The notes under the pieces were generated by a model. It had not been told where the DNA came from. It did not search any database and saw nothing but the letters and a program-made list of their open reading frames with translations. Of a DNA stretch of 64,000 nucleotides, positions 34,633 to 43,829 are shown in pieces (within the stretch, counting starts at the first letter, position 1; each line of letters opens with the position of its first letter). Made by a program: the position numbers and the translations under genes. Source of the DNA: Amycolatopsis balhimycina FH 1894 (lineage in GTDB: Bacteria > Actinomycetota > Actinomycetes > Mycobacteriales > Pseudonocardiaceae); NCBI RefSeq assembly GCF_000384295.1, contig NZ_KB913037.1, forward strand, positions 5,390,822 to 5,454,821, read 5' to 3'.

Positions 34633-35270
34633 CCAGCCGGGAGGGGTCGCTGACGCTCGACCGGGGCTTGGCGCTGCTGCAGGCAGTGGCCGATGCCGGC
34701 GGCGACGCGGCGACCATCTCCGAGCTGGCCGTGGCCATCGGGGCCAGCCGCGCGGCCGTCTACCGGCTGCTCGTGCCGCTGTCCGAACGCGGGCTGGTCT
34801 GGCGCGACGGCACCAAGGTCCGCCTCGGCGTCGGCCTGCTCCGGCTGGCCGGGCAGGTGCTGCCGCAGCTGCGCGACGCGGCCGGGCCGGTGCTGCGCGA
34901 GCTGGCCGAGAAGGTCGGCGCGACCGCGCACCTGTCGGTCGCCCAGGGGGCGCAAGCGCTTGCGGTGGCCGTCGTCGAGCCGTCGTGGACCAATTTCCAC
35001 GTCGCTTACCGAGTGGGCAGCCGGCACTCGCTGACCGCCGGCGCGGCCGGCAAGGCGATGACCCTGCGCCCCGGCGGCGACGGCTGGGTGACGTCGACCG
35101 GTGAGCTCGAGGCGGGCGCGTCCGGCGTCGCCGCGCCGGTTCGCGGGGTGCCGGGACTGCGGGCGAGCGTCGGCGTCATTTCCCTGGAGCCGTTGAAAGC
35201 GGCCGACGTGGGCCCTCAGGTCGTCGCGGCGGCCACCCGGCTCGCCGACATCCTGAAGACGGACGGCTAA
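34629..35270 (+). CDS. IclR family transcriptional regulator
   Basis: The 213-residue protein starts at GTG 34629, overlapping the previous stop. The N-terminal winged helix (LTLDRGLALLQAVADAGGDAATISELAVAIGASRAAVYRLL) is typical of IclR. The effector domain (LRELAEKVGATAHLSVAQGAQALAVAVVEP, SRHSLTAGAAGKAM) is shorter than the usual ~250-residue total. Given the position, it likely controls hmgA and its own operon in response to an aromatic catabolite. Confidence 0.85.
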   Translation: MTSREGSLTLDRGLALLQAVADAGGDAATISELAVAIGASRAAVYRLLVPLSERGLVWRDGTKVRLGVGLLRLAGQVLPQLRDAAGPVLRELAEKVGATAHLSVAQGAQALAVAVVEPSWTNFHVAYRVGSRHSLTAGAAGKAMTLRPGGDGWVTSTGELEAGASGVAAPVRGVPGLRASVGVISLEPLKAADVGPQVVAAATRLADILKTDG

Positions 35271-35914
35271 CGCAGCGGCCGGACCATCGTCAGCAACAGG
35301 GTGACGTCCACTGTGAACAGCAGGCGCTCGAAGAGGCCCAGCGTGACGTCCTGCTGAGCCGGGCCGAGCACGAGCGTCAGGACGAACCCGCCGAGCACCA
35401 CGCCGACGCTGGCGAAGCTCGCCGTGGCCAGGCGCCGGATCGTCGTCCGGCGGGGTTCCCACGGGCAGCGTTCGCGGCCCTTCTTCGTCAGCACGAACGC
35501 GGCGGCGGGCAGCGCGATGAACGCCGTGAGCGCGGCGATGTTGTGGACCTGTCCGGCGAGCGAACGCGCCTGGCCGCCGGGGTCGACGGGCACGAGCCCG
35601 CAGACCAGCAGCCCGGCCGACCAGACGCCGAGCAGCACGCAGACAGCGGTGGTGCCCGGGCGGTGGGCCTTGGCGATCCCGGCGAGCAGCGCCACCGAGC
35701 CGAGCGACAGCGCCAGGCACATGATGCTGAACAGGGGAGCGGCCGAGGACGTGCCGAGCTTGCCGTAGACGTACTCCGACAGCGTCTGCCAGATCGGGCT
35801 GACCTGGCCGGACAGCCGCAGGTGCAGGTCGATCGAGATGGCCACGGCCAGGCCGATGCCGCCGAGCGCGACCCGGCCGTGCAGCGGCGAGACCGCAGTC
35901 GAAGGCTTGTTCAC
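35267..35914 (-). CDS. DUF998 membrane protein
   Basis: The 215-residue protein starts at GTG 35914 and has six hydrophobic segments. DUF998-type motifs are visible: SPIWQTLSEYVYGKLG, the charged loop GLVPVDPGG and the HNIAALTAFIALPAAAF helix. The family is widespread in actinomycetes and has no known activity. It overlaps the IclR gene end by 4 bases. Confidence 0.8.
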   Translation of the reverse strand: MNKPSTAVSPLHGRVALGGIGLAVAISIDLHLRLSGQVSPIWQTLSEYVYGKLGTSSAAPLFSIMCLALSLGSVALLAGIAKAHRPGTTAVCVLLGVWSAGLLVCGLVPVDPGGQARSLAGQVHNIAALTAFIALPAAAFVLTKKGRERCPWEPRRTTIRRLATASFASVGVVLGGFVLTLVLGPAQQDVTLGLFERLLFTVDVTLLLTMVRPLR

Positions 35915-35970
35915 CTGGTGCTCTCCCTTTCGTTGCCGAAAGGTTACCGGGTGAACCTGTGAAAGATCGG

Positions 35971-36570
35971 TCAGAAGGCCAGCTGGAGCAGGGCGAACGC
36001 CGCAAACCCGGCGAAGGCGAACCCGGCGCAGCGCTGGATCAGCCTCGGCCGGATCCGGCTGCGCAGCTTGGCGCCGATGAACACCGCGAGCCCGGCGACC
36101 ACGACGAGCGCGCTGAACGCGCCGACGCCGACGGCGAACGGGTTGCCGATCCGGGCGGCGAGGCTCGCCGTCGCGAGCTGGGAGGCGTCACCCCACTCGG
36201 CGGCGAAGAGCACGCCGAACGACGTCATCGCGGAGCGCGTGAAGGACAGCCCCGAGGGGCCGGAGCGCGAAGCGTCTTCGCCTGCTTCGTCGGCTTGGCT
36301 GAATCCCTCGCGAAGGAGCATGAAAGCGCCGAGGCTGAACATCGCGGCGACGACCAGCGAAAGGACTACGTCCGGCAACAGCGTCAACACGCTGCCGAAC
36401 GCGACCGCTATGACGGATTGCACGGCGAACGCGGCGCAGACACCGGCGAAAACCGGCCAGCCGCGGAAACGGGTGGTCAGCACCAGGGTCGCGACCAGCG
36501 TCTTGTCCGGCAGCTCCACGGCGAGGACCAGGCCGAACGCGCTGATCAACGCCACCATCGCGGCAGTCAT
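35971..36570 (-). CDS. TMEM165/GDT1 family cation transporter
   Basis: The 199-residue protein has six helices and the two family motifs: VELPDKTLVATLVL in helix 1 (canonical E-x-G-D-K-T with Pro in place of Gly, a common actinobacterial form) and FAAEWGDASQLATASLAAR in helix 4. UPF0016/MneA members export manganese or act as Ca/Mn-proton antiporters. ATG 36570 is preceded by GAAGAAA. A CCCCTTT/AAAGGGG hairpin lies just before the ribosome site (36584-36609). Confidence 0.88.
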   Translation of the reverse strand: MTAAMVALISAFGLVLAVELPDKTLVATLVLTTRFRGWPVFAGVCAAFAVQSVIAVAFGSVLTLLPDVVLSLVVAAMFSLGAFMLLREGFSQADEAGEDASRSGPSGLSFTRSAMTSFGVLFAAEWGDASQLATASLAARIGNPFAVGVGAFSALVVVAGLAVFIGAKLRSRIRPRLIQRCAGFAFAGFAAFALLQLAF

Positions 36571-36583
36571 GAGTATTTCTTCG

Positions 36584-36609
36584 CCCCTTTCACTGCAACG
36601 ATAAAGGGG
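36584..36609 (-). promoter_or_regulatory. Leader hairpin ahead of the TMEM165/GDT1 gene
   Basis: On the minus strand CCCCTTT and AAAGGGG (7 bp, 12-base loop) are followed within 14 bases by the start codon. The AAAGGGG arm could itself act as a ribosome site, so folding might affect translation. It is a weak candidate. Confidence 0.35.
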
Positions 36610-36745
36610 AGATTCCGAACGTCGCAAGCTGATGGCTCGCGCGAAATTGCCTGATCGGCGGCCATGAATTTGACCACCAGGGTCGTCGCACATATTTTTT
36701 CGGCGCACCGAATTTTCGGTTGTGGGATGCGGTAAGTTGCCCCGC

Positions 36746-37705
36746 ATGGGGTCTGAGGCGCGCGCTGCGCAGGTCAACGAGGTCATCCGGCGGCTGGAAG
36801 ACCACTACGTCTTCCCGGACGTCGCTGAGAAGCTGGCGAAGGTGCTTCGCGCTCGTCTCGACGAAGGTGCGTACGCGGACCTCGACGACCCGGAGTTCGC
36901 GACGGCCGTCACAGCCGACCTCCAGTCGGTGAACGACGATCAGCACCTGCGGCTGCGCCACCACGCCGGCCCGGTGGCCGAGGACGGCGACGCCGAGTAC
37001 GCCTCCGAGGACTTCCGGCGCGCGGCCGAGCTGGAGAACTTCGGGATCGCGGCGGTGCGGCGGCTCCCGGGCAACGTCGGCTACGTCGACACGACCCTGC
37101 TGTACCCGCTCGACCTCGCGGCGCCGGCGGTCTCCGCGGCGATGACGCTGGTCGCGGCGGCCGACGCGCTGCTGCTCGACGTGCGGCACAACCGCGGCGG
37201 CAGCCCGGACACGAGCGCGTTCCTGCAGAGCTACCTCGTCGACGAGCGGACCCACTACCTCGACATCTACGAGCGCGACGGCGACCGCGTCACCCAGATG
37301 TGGACGCTGCCGTACGTCCCGGGCCCGAAGTTCGGCGGCACCAAGCCGATCTGGGTGCTCACCGGCCCGGCGACGTTCTCCGGTGGCGAGGACCTCGCCT
37401 TCTCCCTGCAGCGGCAGGAGCGCGCGAAGACCGTCGGCGAGCCGACCCGGGGCGGCGCCCACCCGCGCGAACAGTACAAAGTGGACACCTACCTGGACGT
37501 GACGGTGTCGATCGCCCGTTCGTACGACCCGAAGTCGGGGGAGAACTGGGAGGGCGCCGGCGTGCCGCCGGACGTCCCGGTCGCCGCGGACAAGGCGTTC
37601 GACACCGCGTACGCGCTGGCGCTGCGGCACGTCCTCGAGCTCGGGGACGCGGGTCCCCGGCAGGTCGTGGCGGACGAGGCACGGAAGGCGCTCGACCAGC
37701 TGTAG
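36746..37705 (+). CDS. S41 family peptidase (IRBP-like)
   Basis: The 319-residue protein has an N-terminal helical segment (VNEVIRRLEDHYVFPDVAEKLAKVLRARL), the HLRLRHH strand, and the tail-protease core: LLLDVRHNRGGSPDTSAFL, WVLTGPATFSGGEDLAFSLQ with the catalytic serine in FSGGE, and VGEPTRGGAHP. It resembles the retinol-binding-protein-like branch of S41 rather than CtpA; there is no PDZ domain and no signal peptide, so it is likely cytoplasmic. ATG 36746 is preferred to GTG 36722. Confidence 0.85.
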   Translation: MGSEARAAQVNEVIRRLEDHYVFPDVAEKLAKVLRARLDEGAYADLDDPEFATAVTADLQSVNDDQHLRLRHHAGPVAEDGDAEYASEDFRRAAELENFGIAAVRRLPGNVGYVDTTLLYPLDLAAPAVSAAMTLVAAADALLLDVRHNRGGSPDTSAFLQSYLVDERTHYLDIYERDGDRVTQMWTLPYVPGPKFGGTKPIWVLTGPATFSGGEDLAFSLQRQERAKTVGEPTRGGAHPREQYKVDTYLDVTVSIARSYDPKSGENWEGAGVPPDVPVAADKAFDTAYALALRHVLELGDAGPRQVVADEARKALDQL

Positions 37706-37784
37706 TCACCCGGGACGTTGGTCCTGGGCCGGACGGGACCAGTTGATCTGGCTGTGGCACCGGCCCCGGAGCAGGCTGGACCAC

Positions 37785-39254
37785 GTGGAGGTCCTAGAGC
37801 TAGCGCGGTGGCAGTTCGGTATCACGACCGTCTACCACTTCCTGATGGTCCCGCTGACCATCGGGCTGTCGATCCTGGTCGCGGCGATGCAGACCGCCTG
37901 GGTCCGCACCGGCGAGCTGCGGCACCTGAAGATGACGAAGTTCTGGGGCAAGCTGCTGCTGGTCAACTTCGCCATGGGCGTGGTGACCGGGATCGTGCAG
38001 GAGTTCCAGTTCGGGATGAGCTGGAGCGCGTACTCGCGCTTCGTCGGCGACGTCTTCGGCGCGCCGCTCGCGATGGAAGGGCTCGTCGCGTTCTTCGTCG
38101 AGTCGACGTTCCTCGGCCTGTGGATCTTCGGCTGGGACCGGCTGCAAAAGCGTGTTCACTTAATGTGCGCGTGGGCGTTCTCGCTGGCCACGATGGCTTC
38201 GGCGTACTTCATCCTGGCCGCGAACTCGTGGATGCAGCACCCGGTGGGGGTTACGTTCGAGAACGGCAAGCCGACCATGAACTCGATCTGGGCGGTGCTG
38301 ACGAACAACACGGCGCTGGCCGCGATCCCGCACACCCTGGCCGGCGCGTTCTCGGTGGCGGCGGCGTTCCTGGTGGGCGTCGCGGGCTGGCACCTGTGGC
38401 GGCGCGGCGACCACGCTGACGTGTGGCGGTCTTCGCTGCGCCTGGGCGGCTGGGTCGGCGTGGCGGCGTTCGCGGTCCTCGCGATCACCGGCGACGCGCA
38501 GGGCAAGCTGATGTTCGAGCAGCAGCCGATGAAGATGGCGTCGGCGGAAGCGCTGTGCCACACGGAAAAGCCCGCCAGCTTCTCGATCATCGCGATCGGC
38601 GACGTGTCGGGCGCGAACTGCGAAGACGTGAAGACGTTCAACGTGCCCGCGTTGCTGTCGTTCTTGGCGCACAACGACTTCAAGACCGAAGTCAAGGGCG
38701 TGGAGAACCTGGTCGGCGAGTACCAGGCGAAGTACGGCACGAACTACCCGGACGACCCGATGCTGGGGTCGCTGGCCGGCAAGCCGATCGACTACGTGCC
38801 GAACCTCCCGGTGACGTACTGGGGCTTCCGCACGATGATCGGCTTCGGCGCGGTGTCGGCGGGCATCGGGGTCCTGGCCCTGTGGCTGACCCGCCGCGGC
38901 CGGGTCCCGACAGCCCGCTGGTTCCCCTGGCTGGTCCTCGGCGGCATCGCGACGCCGTTCCTCGGCAACAGCGCGGGCTGGATCTTCACGGAGATGGGCC
39001 GTCAGCCGTTCGTGGTCGTCCCCAACCCGACCGGCGTCGACGGGGTGTGGATGTTCACCGCCCAGGCGGTCTCCCGCCTGACGACGGGCGAGGTGTGGAC
39101 GTCCCTGATCGCCCTGACCACGGTGTACGCGGCCCTCGGCGTGGTGGAGCTGTACCTGATGCGCAAGTACGTCCGAGGCGGCGTCGACGCGGTGATGCCC
39201 CCGAAGCAAAAACCCGACAAAACCGGCGACGACACACTCGCCTTCGCATACTGA
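37785..39254 (+). CDS. cydA: Cytochrome bd ubiquinol oxidase subunit I
   Basis: The 489-residue subunit binds haems b558, b595 and d and oxidises the quinol. It starts at GTG 37785 with MEVLELARWQFGITTVYHFLMVPLTIGLSI, which carries an axial His. The Q-loop is short, as in Gram-positive enzymes. Further conserved parts are GRQPFVVVPNP-like and GWIFTEMGRQP. With CydB it forms the high-affinity bd oxidase used under low oxygen, NO or sulfide. The gene is 230 bases upstream of cydB. Confidence 0.95.
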   Translation: MEVLELARWQFGITTVYHFLMVPLTIGLSILVAAMQTAWVRTGELRHLKMTKFWGKLLLVNFAMGVVTGIVQEFQFGMSWSAYSRFVGDVFGAPLAMEGLVAFFVESTFLGLWIFGWDRLQKRVHLMCAWAFSLATMASAYFILAANSWMQHPVGVTFENGKPTMNSIWAVLTNNTALAAIPHTLAGAFSVAAAFLVGVAGWHLWRRGDHADVWRSSLRLGGWVGVAAFAVLAITGDAQGKLMFEQQPMKMASAEALCHTEKPASFSIIAIGDVSGANCEDVKTFNVPALLSFLAHNDFKTEVKGVENLVGEYQAKYGTNYPDDPMLGSLAGKPIDYVPNLPVTYWGFRTMIGFGAVSAGIGVLALWLTRRGRVPTARWFPWLVLGGIATPFLGNSAGWIFTEMGRQPFVVVPNPTGVDGVWMFTAQAVSRLTTGEVWTSLIALTTVYAALGVVELYLMRKYVRGGVDAVMPPKQKPDKTGDDTLAFAY

Positions 39255-39382
39255 GGGGGCCCGAAGATGACAAATCCCCAGCTCAGCGGCCTTGTGCCGG
39301 CCCCGAACTCCCCCAACGCAGCCCCCACCCGTCCCGGGGGGCGGCCCCGAACCCAGCGTATCGGCTTGGTCACTCGCGCGGG

Positions 39383-39426
39383 TTACCCACAGCAGATCTG
39401 TGGACAACTCGACCCCTTGTGGATAA
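39383..39426. promoter_or_regulatory. Three DnaA-box-like 9-mers between cydA and cydB
   Basis: TTACCCACA at 39383 (one mismatch to TTATCCACA), TGTGGACAA at 39399 (exact complement of TTGTCCACA, the actinobacterial box) and TGTGGATAA at 39418 (exact complement of TTATCCACA) lie within 44 bases in mixed orientation. They could bind DnaA. Confidence 0.5.
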
Positions 39427-39484
39427 CTCACGGCGATCGGGCCGCGAACGGCGGCAAGCGCCGGGGTGTTGTGGTAGGTGCCCG

Positions 39485-40492
39485 GTGACCCTCGCCATCG
39501 TCTGGTTCGCCGTCATCGCCTTCTTCTGGCTCGGCTACCTCTTCCTCGAAGGCTTCGACTTCGGCGTCGGCATGCTGCTCCCCGTGCTCGCCAAGGACAA
39601 CACCGAACGCCGGGTCATGGTCAACACCATCGGGCCCGTCTGGGACGGCAACGAAGTCTGGCTCATCGTCGCCGGCGGAGCCATGTTCGCCGCCTTCCCC
39701 GGCTGGTACGCCAGCCTGTTTTCGGCCGCCTACCTGCCGCTCCTGCTCGTCCTGCTCGCCCTCATCGGCCGCGGCGTCGCCTTCGAATACCGCGGCAAGG
39801 TCGACTCCGAACGCTGGCGGCGCAACTGGGACCGCGTGATCATGGCCGGCTCGTGGGTGCCGCCGCTGGGCGTCGGCCTCATCCTCGCGACCACCGTCCT
39901 CGGCCTGCCCCTCGACGCCGACGGCAACCGCGTCGGCTCCGCGTTCGCCGCCGTCCGCTGGGACACCCTGCTCGGCGCCGTCGCCATCGCCGCCTTCTCG
40001 ATCACCCACGGCGCCGCGTTCCTCGCCCTCAAAACCAGTGGTGACCTGCGGGAACGCGCGAAGAGGCTGGCCGTGAAGATGCTACCCATCGCCATGGTGC
40101 CGATGGTTGCGTTCCTGACCGTCGTGCAGTGGCGGGAAGGCACGCTGTGGACACTGCTCGCGTTCGGGATCAGTGCTCTCGCCGCGGTCGTCGCCTGGCT
40201 GCGGCTGCGCGCCGACCGCGACGGGCAGGCCTTCGCCGCGCTCGGCGTGGTCATCGCCGGCGCCGCCGTCACCATGTTCGGCGCGCTCTTCCCGAACGTC
40301 CTGCCCTCGACGCTCGACGCCGCCAACACCCTCACCATCGAAGGCGCCGCGTCGAGCCCGTACACGCTGACCGTCATGACCTGGGTCGCCGCCTTCGGCG
40401 CCCCGGCCGTGCTGATCTACCAGGGCTGGACGTACTGGGTTTTCCGCAAACGCATCGGTACTCAGCACATCCCGGTGGTTCACGCACCATGA
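39485..40492 (+). CDS. cydB: Cytochrome bd ubiquinol oxidase subunit II
   Basis: The 335-residue protein has ~8-9 membrane helices and the CydB opening MTLAIVWFAVIAFFWLGYLFLEGFDFGVGMLLP. It also shows GPVWDGNEVWLIVAGGAMFAAFPGWYA and ITHGAAFLALKT. It stabilises the haem d/b595 site of CydA. The start is GTG 39485. Its stop overlaps the cydDC start in ATGA. Confidence 0.95.
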   Translation: MTLAIVWFAVIAFFWLGYLFLEGFDFGVGMLLPVLAKDNTERRVMVNTIGPVWDGNEVWLIVAGGAMFAAFPGWYASLFSAAYLPLLLVLLALIGRGVAFEYRGKVDSERWRRNWDRVIMAGSWVPPLGVGLILATTVLGLPLDADGNRVGSAFAAVRWDTLLGAVAIAAFSITHGAAFLALKTSGDLRERAKRLAVKMLPIAMVPMVAFLTVVQWREGTLWTLLAFGISALAAVVAWLRLRADRDGQAFAALGVVIAGAAVTMFGALFPNVLPSTLDAANTLTIEGAASSPYTLTVMTWVAAFGAPAVLIYQGWTYWVFRKRIGTQHIPVVHAP

Positions 40493-43400
40493 TGAAGCGT
40501 TTTTTCGGGGGTTCCGGGTGGCGGAGCCCCCGGCCCGGGGCGGCGCCCCGGCTGTCACAGCTTCCCGGGCGCGCTCCCCTTCTCGCCTCGGAGTCCACAG
40601 TGGACTCGGCGCGGCCGGGAAAGGGCCCGCTCGGCGCACTGCCGGCCCTCGTGCCGGCCGTGCGCCGAGCGCTGGCCCTGGTGGGCTTCCTGTCCTTTCT
40701 CAACGCCGCCGCGCTGGTGGCCCAGGCATTCCTGCTCGCCGACGTCCTCGCGGCGATCGTCGGAGCAGGTTCCGGGGGACGCACCGCCCAGCCGGCCGCG
40801 CTGCTCGCGCTCGTCGCGACGCGCGCGCTGACCGGCTGGGCGGTGCGCACGGTCTCCGCCCGCGCCGCCGCGACCGCGCAACGCGAGCTGCGCGCCAAAG
40901 CCGTCGACCACGCACTGCGCCTCGGCCCCGAGTGGGTCGCCCGCCGCGGCCACGGCGAACTGACCGCGCTCACCACCCGCGGCCTCGACGCGCTCGACGC
41001 CTACTTCCGCGAATACCTGCCCGCGCTGGTGACCGCGGCCGTCGTCCCCCTCGGCGCCGGCGCCGCGATCCTGTTCGCCGACTGGCCGTCCGGCGTGATC
41101 GTCGCGCTGACGGTGCCGCTGCTGCCGATGTTCGCGATCCTCGTCGGCAAGTACACCGCCGGCCGCGTCGCCGGCGCGACCGACGCGACCCACCGGATGT
41201 CCGAACGGCTCCTCGAGCTCGTCCGCGTGCTGCCGGTGCTGACGGCGTTCCGCCGCGCCGCCGCGCAAGGGGAGACCGTCCGGCGGCTGTCCGAACGCCA
41301 CCGCCGCGCGACGCTCAAGACGTTGAAGGTCGCGTTCTCCTCGGCGTTCGTGCTCGAACTGATCGCGACGCTCTCGGTGGCGCTGGTCGCGGTGGTGATC
41401 GGCGTCCGGCTCGTCGGCGGGAACCTGCCGCTGGCCATCGGGCTGGGTGTGCTGATCCTCGCGCCGGAGTGCTACCAGCCGCTGCGCGCGGTCGGCGCCG
41501 CGTTCCACGCCAGCGAGGACGGCGTCGAAGCGGTCCGGCGCGTCGCCGACCTGCTGGCGCTCCCGCTGCCTCCTGCGGGGAGCGCGGTTCTTTCGCGGGG
41601 CGAGCTGCGCGTGTCGTCTCTTCGCGTCGCGCGACGCGGCGGGTTCGCGCCGGACGGCGAGACGTTCTCGGTGCGTCCCGGCGAGACGGTCTGGCTCCGC
41701 GCCCCGAGCGGCGGCGGCAAGTCGACGACACTCTCGGCGTTGCTCGGCTTCGTCCCGGCCGACGACGGCGCCATCACGGTCGGCCCGGCGAACCTCGCCG
41801 ACGCCGACCTCGCGCGCTGGCGCGAGCAGGTCGCGTGGGTGCCGCAGTCGCCGGTGTTCGCCGGCGGCACGGTTCGCGAGGAAGCGGGCTCCGACGACCT
41901 GCTCGCCGAAGTCGGGCTGGCCGGGCTCGCCGACCGGCCGGTTTCCCGGCTGTCACTGGGCCAGCGTCAGCGCGTCGCCGTCGCCCGGGCGCTGCACCGG
42001 GTGCGGAGCGGCGCCTGGCTGCTGCTCCTGGACGAGCCGACAGCCCACCTCGACGAGGCCAGCGCGCGGGTGGTGCTGGACGCGGTGCAGCGCGCCGTCG
42101 ACAGCGGCGCCGCGGCGATCATCGCGGCCCACGAGCGCACGGCCGCGGTCGACATGCCGTCCGACGTTCCGGCCGCCCCGGAACTGTCTACAGAGGACTC
42201 TTCGCGGCCGCCCCTGACGTGGCGCGCTCTCCTCGACAGCCGGCTCTTCGGCGGCGCCGTGCTGGGCGCGGTCGCGTTGCTGGCCGGGGTGGCGCTGACC
42301 GCGACGTCGGGCTGGCTCATCGCCAAGGCGTCCCAGCAACCGCCGATCCTGACCCTGACGGTCGCGGTCGTCGGCGTCCGCGCGTTCGGGCTGGGCCGCG
42401 CCGGGCTTCGGTACGCCGAGCGGCTGGTCACGCACGACGCCGCGTTCCGCATCGCCGGCCGTCTCCGGGTGCGGCTGTGGAATTCGCTGGTCCGGCTCGG
42501 GCCCGCGCGGAGCCTGCGGGCCGGCGAGGGGCAACGTCGCCTGGTCGCCGACGTCGACACCGTGCGCGACCTCCTGCCTCGGGTGGTGTCGCCGCCGCTG
42601 GTGGTCGCGCTGGTCGCGGCCGGGGCGATCGCCGTGCAGACGTGGGTCCTGCCCGCGGCCGGGCTGACGCTCGCGGCGGCCGTGGCGCTCGGGCTGTGCG
42701 CGCCGTGGGTCGCGCTGCGCGCCGAGCGCCGGGCGACTTCGGCGCTGGCGGCCGGCCGTCGCGAGGTGGCGTCGCGAGTCCTGGTGCTGTTCGAAGCGGC
42801 GGCCGAGCTGCTCGCCTTCGGGACGGCTCGGGACCATCGCCGAGCCCTCGCGGACGCTGACACGCGCTTGGTCGCGCAAGCGCGTCGCCAGGCTTTCGGT
42901 GCGGGCGCGGCGGAAGCGCTGGTCACCCTGGTCTGCGGCGCCGCTGCGATCGTCAGCACGGCGCTCGCCGCCCAGGCCGTCGCGGCCGGACGGCTCGACC
43001 CGGTCCTGGCGCCGCTGCCGGCGTTGGTCCCGCTCGCCCTGGCGGAGGTTCTCGCGCTGCTGCCGCCGGTGGCGCAGCACTGGGACACGCTGCAGCGCGC
43101 GCGTCGCCGTTTGGCGGACGTTCCGGAGTCACCCTCGCCAGTGCCGGGAACGGCGGTCGCGCTGCGGGGAGCGGACCTCGGCTGGCCAGGAGGCCCGGCT
43201 GTGCTGCACGACGTCGGCTTCGAACTCGCCCCCGGGACATATGCCGCGGTCGTGGGCGTCAGTGGCGCGGGCAAATCGACGCTCGTCGCCGCCCTGCTCG
43301 GGTTCGTGGCTCCCCGGCAGGGTGTGGTCGCCGTTCCGGACGGAGTGGCGTGGGCACCGCAAGAGCCGATGCTCGCGGCGACGACGGTCGCCGAGAACCT

Positions 43401-43767
43401 CAGGTTGGCCTGCCCGACGGCGACCGACGACGAGTTGCGCGAGGCGTTGCGGCAGGCCGCGCTCACCGACGTCTCGCTGGAGACGGTGCTCGGCAGCGGC
43501 GGCAGCGGGCTGTCCGGCGGACAGGCGCAGCGGGTCGCGGTGGCCCGGGCGCTGCTCGGGGCGCCGTCGGCGGGTCTCGTGCTGCTGGACGAGCCGACCG
43601 CGCACCTCGACGAGCCGACGGCGCAGGCGGTGCGCGCGCACCTGCGGGAGGCGCTGGCGGGCCGGACGGTGGTGCACGTGACCCACCGCGCCGAAGAAGC
43701 CGACGGCGCGGACGTGGTGCTCGAAGTCCGCGACGGCCGGGTCGTCGCCCGGGTGCCGGTGCCGTGA
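40489..43767 (+). CDS. cydDC: Fused CydDC thiol-reductant ABC exporter
   Basis: The 1092-residue protein fuses two complete ABC half-transporters. The first half has membrane helices (~residues 60-300), Walker A PSGGGKSTTLSALLG, signature LSLGQRQRVAVARAL and Walker B LLLLDEPTAHLD. The second half repeats this with GVSGAGKSTLVAALLG, LSGGQAQRVAVARALL and LVLLDEPTAHLD. CydDC exports cysteine/glutathione in E. coli and is needed for bd oxidase assembly; mycothiol or cysteine is a likely substrate here. The first ~25 codons are encoded by a dispersed hairpin element, so the functional start may lie further in. Confidence 0.93.
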   Translation: MMKRFFGGSGWRSPRPGAAPRLSQLPGRAPLLASESTVDSARPGKGPLGALPALVPAVRRALALVGFLSFLNAAALVAQAFLLADVLAAIVGAGSGGRTAQPAALLALVATRALTGWAVRTVSARAAATAQRELRAKAVDHALRLGPEWVARRGHGELTALTTRGLDALDAYFREYLPALVTAAVVPLGAGAAILFADWPSGVIVALTVPLLPMFAILVGKYTAGRVAGATDATHRMSERLLELVRVLPVLTAFRRAAAQGETVRRLSERHRRATLKTLKVAFSSAFVLELIATLSVALVAVVIGVRLVGGNLPLAIGLGVLILAPECYQPLRAVGAAFHASEDGVEAVRRVADLLALPLPPAGSAVLSRGELRVSSLRVARRGGFAPDGETFSVRPGETVWLRAPSGGGKSTTLSALLGFVPADDGAITVGPANLADADLARWREQVAWVPQSPVFAGGTVREEAGSDDLLAEVGLAGLADRPVSRLSLGQRQRVAVARALHRVRSGAWLLLLDEPTAHLDEASARVVLDAVQRAVDSGAAAIIAAHERTAAVDMPSDVPAAPELSTEDSSRPPLTWRALLDSRLFGGAVLGAVALLAGVALTATSGWLIAKASQQPPILTLTVAVVGVRAFGLGRAGLRYAERLVTHDAAFRIAGRLRVRLWNSLVRLGPARSLRAGEGQRRLVADVDTVRDLLPRVVSPPLVVALVAAGAIAVQTWVLPAAGLTLAAAVALGLCAPWVALRAERRATSALAAGRREVASRVLVLFEAAAELLAFGTARDHRRALADADTRLVAQARRQAFGAGAAEALVTLVCGAAAIVSTALAAQAVAAGRLDPVLAPLPALVPLALAEVLALLPPVAQHWDTLQRARRRLADVPESPSPVPGTAVALRGADLGWPGGPAVLHDVGFELAPGTYAAVVGVSGAGKSTLVAALLGFVAPRQGVVAVPDGVAWAPQEPMLAATTVAENLRLACPTATDDELREALRQAALTDVSLETVLGSGGSGLSGGQAQRVAVARALLGAPSAGLVLLDEPTAHLDEPTAQAVRAHLREALAGRTVVHVTHRAEEADGADVVLEVRDGRVVARVPVP
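40501..40560 (-). repeat. Dispersed double-hairpin element, copy B
   Basis: In minus orientation it reads CTGTGACAGCCGGGGC, then the CCGGGGCCGGC-type stem with GGGGGCTCCGCCACCCGG and CCCCCGAAAAA. It sits at the cydB-cydDC junction and is translated as the first ~20 residues of the CydDC frame (RFFGGSGWRSPRPGAAPRL). It could weaken or terminate transcription between the two genes, or act as a processing site. Confidence 0.82.
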
Positions 43768-43829
43768 TCGATTCCCGCGGTGTTCTTTCCCCCAGCGTCC
43801 TTGCCGCGCCGCCACCGCGCCGCGCGATA

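Noticed and set aside
36571..36720. yybP-ykoY manganese riboswitch before the TMEM165/GDT1 gene
   Set aside because: The family is often controlled this way, but the conserved riboswitch core is not found on the minus strand; only a short hairpin is seen.
39383..39426. Replication origin
   Set aside because: Three DnaA-box-like sites only, with no dnaA/dnaN, no AT-rich unwinding region and genes on both sides unrelated to replication.
39267..39488. 73-codon frame between cydA and cydB
   Set aside because: No clear ribosome site, no domain, and the DnaA-box-like cluster explains the sequence better.
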